64,000 nt of DNA. It comes from Ectocarpus siliculosus (taxonomy: Eukaryota; Sar; Phaeophyceae; Ectocarpales; Ectocarpaceae). A program made the position numbers and the translations under genes. Position 1 is the first letter of the stretch. Every line of letters begins with the position of its first letter. The stretch is taken from contig FN649751.1 in NCBI GenBank assembly GCA_000310025.1, positions 4,699,318 through 4,763,317 on the forward strand, given 5' to 3'. Positions 38,033 to 50,200 of the stretch are shown piece after piece. Under the pieces are notes generated by a model. That model was not told the DNA's origin. It saw only the letters and a program-made list of their open reading frames with translations, and searched no databases.

Positions 38033-38132
38033 NNNNNNNNNNNNNNNNNNNNNNNNNNNNNNNNNNNNNNNNNNNNNNNNNNNNNNNNNNNNNNNNNNNN
38101 NNNNNNNNNNNNNNNNNNNNNNNNNNNNNNNN
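38033..38132. other. Assembly gap (100 N)
   Basis: Exactly 100 Ns, the usual placeholder for a gap of unknown size. It lies between a duplicated repeat on the left and a run of 20 C on the right, both common causes of assembly breaks. It removes the 5' part of the RGS gene. Confidence 0.98.
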
Positions 38133-40865
38133 CCCCCCCCCCCCCCCCCCCCGCCCGCCCGCCCCCGCCGTCAACCGAAACTCGAAACAGCTCGGCGGCG
38201 AAGACAGAGTCGTGGATGTCGACAGGAATAGACGACGACGACAGGGAGGACGAAGAAGCAAAGCTCGAGGAAGGGGCGCCCAGAGGAAACGGTCGCAAGA
38301 ACCCGGCAATAGTACCAGCAGATGATGACACTGGCATGGTGGCCGTTACCGGCGGCGACGACGGTGCGACTGCCACCGCCGCGGGTGCCGCGGCCGGGGC
38401 CGCTCCTGCCCGCGGGTTGGCGCGTGGATTGTCGTCCTTGTCCAGCCACGGCACGGGCGGCAACAGGCGTGATGCGTTGCAGAGGGGGCAGAGGAACAGC
38501 ACCCGCGGCCGCGGTGGTGGCGGTGGTGGCGGTGGTGGTGGCGGCGGTCAAGACCGCGGGGTGATGGAGGTGTGGAACTTCGAGCGGCTTGCGAGGACGC
38601 CCCTGCTGGCGGCCGCGTTCGAGGACTACTCCAAGAGGGCGCTTTGCCACGAGTCGGTGCTCTTTCTGAGCGAGGTTTCTCGGTGAGAAGAAGGCCCGGG
38701 GGGGAGAGGTAGATAAGATGACTAGGCGTTGATAAGCCAAGCGGGAAGAAGAGGACCTTTCTTTTTCGTACGAAATTGCCACAGAAGCTTCTCCGGTGGC
38801 AGTCAGCCTCACCGAGCACCCTCATACACACAAATAGTGACCGCGCCCACCTCGACGCCTTTCATCCAGTGGTGCGGAGAGACACGCACGACGGTGGCCC
38901 TTTATGTCTCTTCCGGCACGGAGGTTAGGTTTGTGCGTTCCAACTGAGTACGGCCCACCTCTTTTGCCTCAATGCCGCTCCTTGTTGAAGCCGAAACTGC
39001 GAGAAAATATTCCGAGGGCCCCGAAAATCTCATGCCATCTCCTGAGTGGTTGTCACCCCTAATTGTTGGTAGCATTCGATGATGGAGCCAACGCAAGTAC
39101 CGCATTGGGTTGCATTAGGTTGCCAACGCAAATACCGCATGGGGTTGCATTGGGCTATAGGCTGGGCTATAGGCTGGGCTGTACCACAAACAAGTCATGG
39201 TGGAGGCAAATGGTTGACTCCAACGTACAAGCTTGCTCTCGCCAAAATCGTGTCCCACGCCCTCTTTCCCCCCTATTTCTTGCGTCAGGTATCAGAGCGA
39301 CGACTACGCTACGTCGGCAAGACCATCTTCGGAGTCATCGTGTCCGACTCAGTTCGGCACGTTCTGCTACATCACGGACACTTTCATCAAGGGCGGCTCG
39401 CCGGAGGAAGTGAACATCAGGTGAGCTGCGGTAACGAACGATGAGCACGACTCAAAGCGCAGCGGTCGCTGTTCATGTTCGCCTTCTCCCCCCTCGAACA
39501 CCGCCATTCCTTCATCTGGTCGGACGTGATGCCCGTGTGACGGCGGAAAATAAATTCAAGCCATCGTAGATGTGGCGTTTTTTTTTTAGAGGGCGCTGTC
39601 GGGACTCGACTGGAAGGCTGGGTGCAGATTGGTCCTGCAGTCCATCCGGCGTATTGCTCTGTGATGGGGGGATAAATTGCACGTCTCGTCCTGTTGATTA
39701 ATCTTCCGCAGCACGGGCATTATACGCCTTCTGCGCCATGGTACCAGAACCTTTTCAATAACGACCCTGGTTCAAATTCAAACCGCGACGCTTTTCACGC
39801 ACTCGTTTCGTGTGCGCATGATACGAATCGGTTCGTTCGTGTCGGCTCGAACGAAAAATCCTAGAAATGAGGCGTCAGGAAGGATTGTTGCATCTCTGCA
39901 GGGCTGTTCCGTTGCTGGTTGTGCTGCCTCCTGCCGTTGTCAATGATGAGCCTTTTGAATTTGTTTGCGTTTCCGTGCTTGTCGTTGCTTTTCGCTCTCG
40001 TCCTTCACTCAGCGACGCGGACAAGAAGGCCATACTCGACGTGTACCACAAGGGCGAAGAATCCTTCGGGGGCGTCAACGAGGAGGACAGAAGGTGAGCA
40101 GAGGACATGAGAAAACGGTCGTTGCTAACCACGTATTTACCTGTACACGACCGTTCGCGCCCGCCCTGGTAAGGGTTGGTGGTAGCCCGCTTTCGTGGGT
40201 GTGTATTCGTGCTAAAAGGAGGCGTGTTGCGTTGTTGATTCCCTCCGCCAAATTGACTTTTGTAGCGACATGTCCCCTGCACTTGCTATTCTCCTGCACG
40301 GCGAGGGAAAATCGCTCCCAACGATTGCGACGAATCCCGTGAGCTGTGCGCACGAGAGGTGTCGTTTTTGGATGCGGACCCCACAGCAGTTGGTGGTGCC
40401 GTCAGCCGGCCCATGCGTGCAAATCAACGTCTGATTTTACCTCGAAGTAGGCAAGGAGAGAAGAAACGAATCCCCCGCCCTCCCCCCGTGTTCAGCTCCT
40501 TTCGGCGCGAAACGCGTCGTGATGTGCAAAGAGCGCTAGGTAGGGTGTTCACGGTGTCTCTTCACAGGGGTGGGAATGGCGCTTCTCCGTTCCGGGTGGG
40601 CAGCGTTGAGTCGGTCAACTCAGGCGGGCGAATGACTTCTGAGTATCGCACCCCCGCGACTTGCACTTCCCGTCAACGCACAATCTTGGCTTTCAGGATG
40701 ATTTTTTCACCAGCGTACCTGGAGGTGAAGAGCATGCTGGAAGCCAACCTACTCCGCCGCTTCCTCAACACGGACCGCTTCAAGAGTGTGAGGATGCAGA
40801 GGGAGAACGTCCAGGCCATGATGGACTCCCCGCCCATGCTGCCGGCGGGGGTAGGAGCTGTTTAG
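38133..40865 (+). CDS. RGS-domain protein, 5' end lost in gap
   Basis: Exons: (38133)38216-38682, 39289-39420, 40013-40093, 40697-40865; each junction is phase 2/1 and restores R, S and R codons. From the first ATG after the gap (38216) the product is 282 residues, but the frame stays open upstream through the poly-C run to the gap, so the real start may be lost. Residues 1-115 or so are disordered: acidic, then Ala/Gly, then a run of about 13 Gly. The RGS fold follows: FERLARTPLLAAAFEDYSKR, ESVLFLSEVSR, FIKGGSPEEVNIS and FSPAYLEVKSMLEANLLRRF, the expected order of RGS helices, with an insert of about 30 residues after helix 4. RGS domains accelerate GTP hydrolysis by G-alpha subunits. Some protist RGS proteins carry seven membrane helices upstream; whether this one does cannot be seen. 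Confidence 0.82.
39089..39183. repeat. Short tandem repeats in RGS gene intron 1
   Basis: ACGCAA(A/G)TACCGCAT(T)GGGTTGCATT occurs twice, followed by GGGCTATAGGCT units repeated two to three times. Confidence 0.7.
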
Positions 40866-41381
40866 GCGTTCGGACACATAGGTACCTAGGCACGGATATT
40901 TATTCAGGAGCAGGAGCCAGGTTCTTGCAGATACGATAGATGTATCTTACGATTTCACACACTCGTTTCCTCCCTTCATGAGGTTTGCCGCGGGTATGTA
41001 TCGGTACGGTAGCTCTGAAGTGCAACATTCAATCGCGAGATGGTATTGCGCGGGGTGGCTCATGGCATTGAACGTGATGCTGGACTCTACAGAGAGGCCT
41101 TGATCCCCTCCCCCCCCGTGAGACTGTCGACGGGAGTAGCACCTGCCGAATTTGTTTTGATGGGAGCTTGAGGAGGCAGGGGGTGGCGAGTGAGGTTGTC
41201 CATCTTGTGCTTGGAAGCGTTGCTGGTCGACCTCGACACCAGTTTAAGTTTCCCTGGACCCCCTTCAAGCGCCCGGAGAATCACATCACAAATGAAACAC
41301 GCACAAGTGTGGGGCGGGGTAATGAGGGGATCACTGTTTCAAGATGAGTTGAGTCCTCCCCCTTACTCGCGAAGAGAGATC

Positions 41382-41387
<6 letters not shown>

Positions 41388-41430
<43 letters not shown>

Positions 41431-41437
41431 AGAGAAC
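41388..41437. repeat. GA microsatellite
   Basis: (GA)n with an AAGG interruption at its right end. It is not near a splice site. Confidence 0.9.
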
Positions 41438-43816
41438 GCGGAGAGAGAGGCACACGCACGGGGAAGTACAGCATCTTGAAGCTGGACTGGAAGGGAGGGC
41501 CAGGCGGACTACTTGTGTGGTGCACCCACCAGGCATCTGGACGGGTGTTGTTGTTTGAAACGAGTTATGGTTTGTTCGAAGTTCTTCCCAGCTCTCCGTG
41601 GGGTATTGCTCTCAGTCTGAGGTGAATGTACCGAAACTCGAAACGCTCTTCACGGTGAGACACTGCCGTGGCCGGCGGGAGCAGAGAGGCCTGTAGTGTG
41701 TGTTTTTCATCGAGGCTGCAGTGTGTGGTGTGTCCTGCCGGTGACGGCAACCTTCGACGCTGGGGTGTTTGCTCGCAGCGACTTGTCGCCACCATTTCGC
41801 TTTCTGCGGGGTGCAAACAGCAAGTTAAACTGATTTAGAGTTAACGGTTTTGGAGACAAGAGGAAACGAGTGTGCAGGGAACGGCACGGGCCGGGAGGGG
41901 GGGGAGTTATATTGTTTTCAACAGTTGTGGTTTTATCGGGAAGGTATGTGTGCCACATGTGCTTTTTGGGCTCGGCGGTGATCAGTTTTGCTAGAGGGAG
42001 GCATTGGGGGGCGGGGGGTGATCAACTGCAGCAAGAAAAGCAAGTCTTGCAGCCAAGTAGGCAAATAGCCTTGCCGCGAAAACTACATTCCACGTGTGAG
42101 GGCTTGTAGCCTTATGTATTGATGTCCTTCATTTTTGCCAAGAGGGGAGAGTTGCTCGTGTTGATGGTATGGGAGGTCAACCGCACACCCTTGTTTAAGC
42201 CAACATCTGTAGACCCCTTGCTCTTGCGCTTGTGTAATCTGGTGTATGCAGAGCGCGGGCGCGGAGGACAAGGGGGTCAGATATGGATCATTGAGCACCT
42301 CCGGTGACGGTTGTGTAGTGGGATAAAGTGACGCGCGTGTTCGTTGCATCCCGTTGTTTCCTTGGGACTCTACTACACGCGCGCACCACGTGCTGTGCTC
42401 ATCTCTTTGTGTATGTGTGTAAAGTTGTAGCACTAGTGTCGCCGACTTGTGTCTGAATTCACGGAACGACTGAAAAATTCAAGGTTTGGTTACTCGTACG
42501 GGTTAGGAGAAGGCGGACGAAGAGGGACCAGTGTTTTTATTGCGTTAAAGTCTGCTTATTGTCCTCAACATTTCAAGTCCGTTCGTTTATTGGGTCGCCA
42601 GGTAGCCCTTCGCAAACGCTGCAAACGCGAATGTATGTCAAGGTATTTAAAATACCTCTTACTCTGTCGAGAGTTTGTTGTCCCTTTTCCCTCCGCTAGA
42701 GCTGGTCCGTTCCCTCTTATTCCATAGGCACCTCCATGAGGCAGCGTGCCTGTTACACCCATCGGTGTGCGCAGAGTTTTGTCGCGGTTGCGTAGACTAT
42801 TTCAGTCGTAGGAAGACCAACAATGATCGTTGGTGGTGTGTTCACAAGGTAGACTTCGAAGTCATGATTACGGCTGTATCACTGTGACCCCCCACGGCTA
42901 GTTTCTTGCATCGGCGTGTGCACGGCAGAGATAGATGTGCATGGCAGAGAGACACACTGCCTGTTACCATGGGATGATGCATTATACATGTGGCTAGAGA
43001 CACTCCGTCGATATCGGTACTGTATCATCGGGGCGCAGCCCTCCTTGTAGTAGAGTGCTGTCGGTTGTGTTTGGCATATATGCCTGGCTGCGTTCGTCGT
43101 CGTCGGTTTATGGCGTCGAACAGAGACTCTCGACGGATGTGTGCGCGTGTTGCAGTGTCGATTGTCATCGTTGGTGTCATGGGTATCGATTTTCGGACGG
43201 TTTTTCTTGCTGTGCTTCGTTTGTTACCATCGAAGGCGTAACGCGAGGAGGGGAAGGAGGGTGTGAGGGTTGGAGTGAGACAGCTCCGGTCCCGGAACGG
43301 CCAGAGCCTTGGTGTTGGGTCTTCACGTTGACGAGGCCAAAGAGAGCCCCTGAGAGAAAAGAGAAAAACTTCGACAGGACTACTGTATCCATTGGTTGTG
43401 GGTAATGACTCGTAGGGAGTGACCAGAGGTGGAGGGTTCACTTTCAGGTACTGCTCGTCACCACACAAATCGGCGACAACAACCTTCCTTTGCACCAGCG
43501 AAGGAGTGTGTGTTGGCGATATTTATCTTCAGCATCGACCGCGCTAACCGGATGGCCAATGAAAAAAGGCGGTAGAGACACGATCTGGCACCCGTGAGCG
43601 GGGTCACGGGAGAGGCTAGGTAGGGTATCCTCCGGATTGAAGACGAGGACTCCTCATGATGAGACTTGAGCATCAAGGCTTGGTATATTTGTACAGCACA
43701 ACAACAAGCACAAACAAGCAAACAACCCTCCTTCCGACTCTTGAAAATATGGCCAAAAAGTACTGGCGAAAAATATTGTAGTAGCTCCTCTGCCCTTCGT
43801 ATATGTAAAGTAAGTT

Positions 43817-43977
43817 AGAGGGGTGGTCCACTTATAAGTAGACCAAAGCTAGTCAGCGCTGGCTTGCTTTGGTCCAAGGAATAGCCCCCTTCTATCCGAA
43901 CTCCCCGAAGAGCCGTTTATTTGTTCGCAAACAAAGTAACGGCTTTTCGGGGTTCGTTCGTGTTCCAGACCACCTCT
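43817..43977. mobile_element. Foldback (MITE-like) element with internal hairpin
   Basis: The outer arms are AGAGGGGTGGTC at the left and GACCACCTCT at the right. Inside, 43898-43918 and 43932-43955 form a long stem: GAACTCCCCGAAGAGCCGTT pairs with AACGGCTTTTCGGGGTTC around a loop that itself contains TTTGTTCGCAAACAAA. No coding capacity. Confidence 0.65.
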
Positions 43978-44435
43978 GTCCTCTCAGCCACAGGCAGGCG
44001 CTAAAAAAGTGCTTGGCTGTATCATTGGCTGTATGTATGTAGTGTTAGATAAAGTAGACTGTAGCCTGAACTCAATCAATCATTGACACCTTATCTTTGC
44101 TCAAAAATGCACGTTCGAAGTAGTTGTGGTTACTTCTTACGAGGCTCGTGAGGAGTAACCGAGCGGGGTCGGCACCAGAAAACAACAGTCTTTTAGTATG
44201 TGCCACACAACAAACGAGGATTCGGATGTGTTGTTGTTGTTGTTGTTGTCTTCACATTAAAAACCGTTCCGATGATGTGTATGTATGTATGTGTGATGCA
44301 TATCGGGCTCACACAACTAACAGTAGGTAGGTCTCAGCAGTTACATGCAAATAACCTCGCAACTCGCAAGCTTCTGACATTTTACTGGTGACCGAATTTC
44401 GGTGCCGTCACACGAACTGGATTTGTTCCCACAAC

Positions 44436-44980
44436 GAGGTCGGATTACCAATCGTGCGAAAGGATCTTTAGGGGGTTCGGGGGTCGGGTTTCCGGAAGGT
44501 TCGGAAAGCATGCCGTGCTTTTTGGGCGCGCGCGCACGCGGTTCTTGACGGTTTGGAGGTGGTACTCGGCTAGCTCAGCTCTGCTAGCTTGCACACTGAA
44601 GCCCGAGCTGTGCAGGCTTGCAGAGCCCGCCTGCTCGTATGTTCTGTGGAGTATGTTCCTGCGCGCACAGGGGACTCATGGTGTGTAGGGGAGGAGAAGA
44701 ATGCTGCTAGAAAAACATGTCAGGACCGCCGAAAGCAAACAATTAGTCTACAATCAATGTAGACTGTTGTCGGGGGCACCAATTTGTATGTGCGCGCTAC
44801 CGGGCTGCCGGCTGTTCGGTAGGGCGTGTACTGCTGCTGTACGAAGAGCGAGTGGAATATCTAGCTGAGTCTAGCTGAGTCTAGGTGCTGTAGGTCTAGG
44901 CCGGAACCGCTTTCTGTGCTGTACACGAAAGAAACAACCGACTGCCCCGCAACGCTAGATAGAGGTAGGCGCATCAGCAT
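44436..44980. repeat. Dispersed repeat, copy 2
   Basis: Near-identical to 37480-38032. After the shared GCGCATCAGCAT this copy continues into CCAGATCTGCCGCTGCCATC; that continuation is probably part of what is missing in the gap. The true end of the repeat cannot be set from two copies when one is truncated. Confidence 0.92.
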
Positions 44981-45740
44981 CCAGATCTGCCGCTGCCATC
45001 TGCTTCCAGATTGATAGCTTGCCAACGTCCAACCAGGCACAACACTGCACAACAACCCATACGACGTCTGAAGAAGCATGTTTCCCCCAATCCCCCACAG
45101 CCACCCTATAAGGCGTCGAAGTCCTACCCATTTCCGGCTCAAGCTAGACCTAAACAAGGTATGACACAAGATATCACACCCCCTCGACCGATTTTCCAAG
45201 CTCCATTCTTTCACAGCAGAAGCGCGGCAGCGCCGGAAACGGCGGCGTTGAAGCCGCTCTGTCAAGAGCCGTCTGAAACAGTCGTTTCATGCACGCATTC
45301 TCTTCGTGGAGTAATTGATGTTTGAAAATCGGGGGTATGGTATCTATAGTGTCACCTACGGTACGGTCCAAGTGGGTAGGCTGCTGTATTTACAGGCACA
45401 CATCGCAGATGATCTGCTCCCATGTAGGTTGCAAATGGCAGATACTAGATTCAACACCTTCCCATGTCGAACTATCGAGAAAACCCCAAAGTTTTTGCGC
45501 AGGGTATATTGGGGAGATATTATACGAGTGTATTATACACCAGGTTTGAGCGAGTCGTCGCCACGTTGTTTTAAGCATACTTACTTGTAGACTTACTTCA
45601 TGTAGGTTGAAGGGGGAGTTGGTTGAAGGGGGAGTTGCAGGAGGGGAGAGAGGAGCCGACATAGTCTCGCCGATAGCCTGCTTGTTAAGCTTTGGTTTAG
45701 AAGGGGTGAACGCGGAAAAAAAACAACATAGCTTTAATAT

Positions 45741-46536
45741 ATACCGGAATAGTCGGAGAGATAGGACCGGTCTGAGAGGTGGCACCGGTCGGGGAGATGG
45801 CACGGGGTTGCTAAAAAAATACGAGAACGGCCCGATTTACATCCATTTACGCACCGGGGTCAGTGAGATTGCACACCGACCGCCAAACCCAAGATTGAGC
45901 TCATTTTCAGCTGCCGGAGTGAGGTACATGTGTGTTCCTTATACATATGGGGATGGTGTCAGCGGAGCGCCACCCCTGCATGTACGTATGCATGGTCGCG
46001 GTTCACACGGGATGCCAGTTGATTTCATATTTGAATTGGTATGGAAGTTGCCAACCGTATACTCTCAACCAGACACACAACGTACAAGCCACATCCTACC
46101 CCACCTTTCACAACACGAAGCTATTGTTGCTTCGTACGTACTGGTATCCGTAGAGGAACACCGAAACGAAAGCGGAAGACAACTGATGCCGTATGTACCA
46201 GTACCTCAGATGGAAACGACACCCTTTCTTGTCGTCACTCTATAGCCAAACTCGCATCAAACACGACACCACTCGCTGTATGGAAAGCTGTTACGTACCA
46301 GCCTACGTTGCCGTTACCGGTATGCTCCCAATCATACAACACCTGTGTGTATTTCATCGGAGATCGCACCGGTCGGAGAGATCGCACCGGGCTGCCTTGG
46401 AAATGTAATCAAAAAGATCTAATTGCATTCCCGCACCGGGGTCGGAGACATGGCACCGGGGCGCGATAAAAACTCAAGGAAGAACATTTAAAAAAAACGA
46501 TCGCACCCGGTGCCATCTCTCCGACCATTACGGTAT
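45741..46536. mobile_element. Inverted-repeat element of about 0.8 kb
   Basis: The left end (ATACCGGAATAGTCGGAGAG) and the inverse of the right end (ATACCGTAATGGTCGGAGAG) match over about 30 bases with few differences. GCACCGG-type motifs recur in subterminal positions (45780-45800, 45863, 46367-46395, 46434-46460). No transposase frame is seen, so it would be non-autonomous. Confidence 0.6.
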
Positions 46537-46612
46537 CTCGAAACGGCATGTACGTACCACAAGTCCAGGACGAAATGGTATTGAATGCCAAAACGCAACC
46601 TAAAAATTATTG

Positions 46613-46647
46613 CCAAGTGGGCAAGTGGGCAAGTGGGCAAGTGGGCA
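46613..46647. repeat. Octamer tandem (GCAAGTGG)4
   Basis: Four consecutive units of GCAAGTGG, the first with one mismatch. Confidence 0.9.
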
Positions 46648-47228
46648 CCAGACAACTTTCTTGGACAGAACACAAAATAATTTCTACCCTCATCCGGATG
46701 GAACGCAATGAGCCGAACCCAATGGTAGGTAGGTCTGCCTTGTTTTCGATATAGGATCAAAAACGGTTCTTCGACAATTCGTTACTTTCACATTTGGGAA
46801 CAGGTCTGGTTGTCCTTGGATACGCATCTTTCAAGCCAAGGCTCGAAGGCAAAAGATACATCGCGCTCTTGGAAACACAAAAAACAGCGAGCAGTCGATA
46901 GTACTGGAAGTGCTGTGAAAGGCTGACAAACGGAACGTCGGTGGGCTCGGAAATAGTTCTTGAAGCAACCCTATCGTGTAGCGAAACCAATGAATTCCCC
47001 TCAAGAAAAACCAAACGTATCTATCCCCCAAAACGCGGAGCTGTATATTCCTACCACCAGCCTCGACACACCATCAACCGAAAGACTACAAAAAAAAATG
47101 AACTCTACCCACCACTGCGAACCGGGCGAAATGACGTAATGGCGCAAGCGGTTCAGCTCAAGCGGACACCGTACCACAAAGCATCCGAGACATTGTACAA
47201 CAACATCCGAGCCCCCCCAAAAGTATGG

Positions 47229-50200
47229 CTATGGCTTAACAAAGGTCAGCCGGAGCCGGCCGAACTGGTCGAATGATCGTATTAGAGACTTCTGGCAGAA
47301 GCATCTGCCGCAGAACCAAACCTGAGCCTGGCAAATCTCTACTCGTTCCGAGCCATGGCCTCGAACACGCTTGACCATGTTTGCCACCGATTTGCGGTTT
47401 ATTGCCTCATTCTCGGTCTCGTTGATCAGAGTTACCATGAACGTAAAGCGGTCAAATTTCATGACATTCAACATGTGCAGAAACTTTTTCTTCTTCGCAT
47501 GGTTCTGCTCGTGCGCGTTGAGGTTGACCCCCGAGAGCTGGGCGCATGAGTCTATCCCACCGTACTTTTGGCGGCAGTCATCCCCGTGGTTGCAGTCGTG
47601 CAGGGCGTTAGGCCCGTAGTAAGGCCCGGCATTGCTCCCCAAGGGGTGCGTTCTGCGCACTGTCGCCGTGGGGTCCTCCTGCAGCGGTTGGATGTCGAAC
47701 GGGAGGCCATACTCTTCAACGATGCCATTGGTGTCAGCGCTTTTCCCCGGTTGATGTTGAGCCACCTGAATCTGAAGGGCTTTCGTACGCTGCACCGCCG
47801 ACCCGAAGCATGCTCCTGAGCGCACAGCCAGTTCTGTGAGGACGAACAGAGATGACGTACAAAAAAACGGCATGCCATGTGTTGGCTCATGAAAACGTTT
47901 TCACTAAGGTTTGATCATTTTGAGCCGGCCTGGAGGTAACGAACGACATGTACCATACCGGCCTGATACCGGCACGAACATTGACACATTATGGAAAAAC
48001 GTACACAGCCCGGTAGATTGGTGGTCCTTAGATTATTGGACCAACAAAACGACTAGCCTCAACACCTAACACGCAAGTGTCCACGTCCTCGTACCTGCCC
48101 TCTTCTTTGCGCACTGGTTGGCGGGTTGAAGTCCAATCGCGATGAACTCCTCCTTGGCCTGATCCAGATGTCAGAGGTCCCGAAGAAGGGGACGGAAAGT
48201 AAACCGTGTGGTCGAAAAAGTTGTCTAAGTAGTTGGGTTACCGCAATATGGGCTGCTTTAATGCATTTATACAGGAAACTCCGTACAAGCATCAGAAAAA
48301 AAAACATTGCTGGGTAGTCTTGTTGACATGGCAGCAACTCAAGAGCTTCGAGCACTACAGCCTTTTAATATGCAACGAAGTGCATGCGCTGAATGGGAGA
48401 AGTGTGGTAGTTTTAGCGGTGGGCACAGAGCATGCGCATGTCCTTACCAGCATGCGAGAAAAGATGTTCTTGTTCCCCGCTCTAGCGTCTCTAGCATTGT
48501 TTTTCAAATTGCAGCAACACATGAGTAATATGTCAATATGTCAGCAGTGATCTACCTATGTTCACTGCTCCGAATTGAATAACAAAACATGAAACAAGGT
48601 AGGTTTTGCCGCGCGCAGAAATCAAATCAACCGGCGACGCCGAGAAGGAAAACGGAAGGAACGTAAGGTGGAAGAAAAAAAAGGAGGGACAACAATGTTC
48701 AATGAGGAACGCGAAAATAAACCCACTTGACCAACGGGAGCAACGAACAACCCACCAGTATTGATAATACCGCCAAAAGACAAAGCACAACAGCCCACTA
48801 CGTCAGCTACGCAAAGAAGGCGTACTCACCCGGGCGTAGGCCAAAACCAGGTGATCGAGCGCCGCAGGTCGAAGATCATTCTGGCCAGCCACAGGTTCGC
48901 AAAGATGCTGAGAGAAGGCAGGGAGTTCCGGAGCCTTGCGGTGGTGGACCCAGTCGCCACCGCGGGAACTCGTGTGGAGAACACGCTCTGCGCCGATAAC
49001 GTCGGCAGCACCGAGCCCGGGGCCATCTGCTCTTCCTCGACAAGTACTGCTGGCGGGACCTCCTTGTCTTGTCCTTCGCTGATGAAAGCCACGAGCTTGG
49101 TGAGGCGCACGTTCAGAACAGCCACTACCTCAAAGAGGTCCATGGAATGGTGGCTTCGGCGGCGCAGATTCCGCAAACGGGCCCGAGCAAGCAGCACGAA
49201 GTCCACGGCGGTGGTCCCTTCTTCTCTATCCTGCCATGCTGAAACGCTGAGAAGCTGACCGAAGTCCAACCGTTAAACCGGAGGAGAAGTTTACGCATCG
49301 CGCAGGAGATTGTACACATTGCGTTGAGTGCATTTCTCCTGCGGTACGGGCTCCGAAACCTGATCGGCGCCAAGAAAGTAATTTCCCAGAGGCGCTAGTG
49401 CTGGGATGTCCACCTTCCGCATGCCATGCTCGTCAGGCTCGCCAACCCGGGGAAGAACTCCTTCGTTCGGCGCCGCCGTCTGGCAGCGGTCGTGGACGAT
49501 CGGACCTACACGACACATGATGTCCGTGATGACGAGGATAGGCATGTGCTGCATTAACAATGGGGGACACGGGGGACATGAAAGCATGGGTGAAGGTAGA
49601 GCGTGGGAAGTTGACAAAGTTTTCTTGGGTTCTACTGTCGTGTATTCGCCTGACGTATTCAACAGACAGTTCACAAACGAATCTGAGACGGATACGCCAG
49701 CAATAGACTTAACACAGACTGCCAAGTTGTTCTACCCCGCTGCCCATTTATTGCATTTAAAAGCCTTTCGAGATGAGGGTCACACATGTTGTGTAGACAA
49801 CCCCGAGGTCGTGGACGCTGTTTGAGTACTTGCCGAGAAGAGTCCAACGGGGGAATGTGCGAGACAAGACGAGGAAAAATTGCAAAATTTTCCGAAGAGG
49901 TGACACAATTCCATGCCTCCCTTTGAGAACAGCACATGTGCAGACTTCGATTCCTCCCTTTGAGAACAGCACATGTGCAGACTTCGATTCCGACTTGATT
50001 TTTTGGACAACACTAGATTTCAGATAAAAAAAAGCGACACAGGGTCTGGCCGTGCGCACGACCGACTGTTCCCAGAATTAATACTGGTGCGAGCATTGGA
50101 GTTGGAGTCGATAAGATATTATGTCTACATCCTATCCTACGGCCTGCTTGATTGATGGTCATATTTTCTTCGTGCATGCTGTTGAGTTGTGTTAGAAGTA

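Larger units (their letters stand above)
40866..47228. other. Long gene-free, repeat-rich interval
   Basis: No exon chain was found on either strand. Contents that can be named: (GA)n at 41388-41437, a copy of a dispersed motif at 43531-43551, a foldback element at 43817-43977, (TTG)n at 44229-44250, the second copy of the gap-flanking repeat at 44436-44980, an inverted-repeat element at 45741-46536, and an octamer tandem at 46613-46647. Confidence 0.6.

Noticed and set aside
48761-49258. Plus-strand open frame of 165 codons
   Set aside because: It is antisense to exons of the minus-strand gene, lacks splice sites at its ends, and the minus-strand reading is phase-linked to five neighbouring exons.
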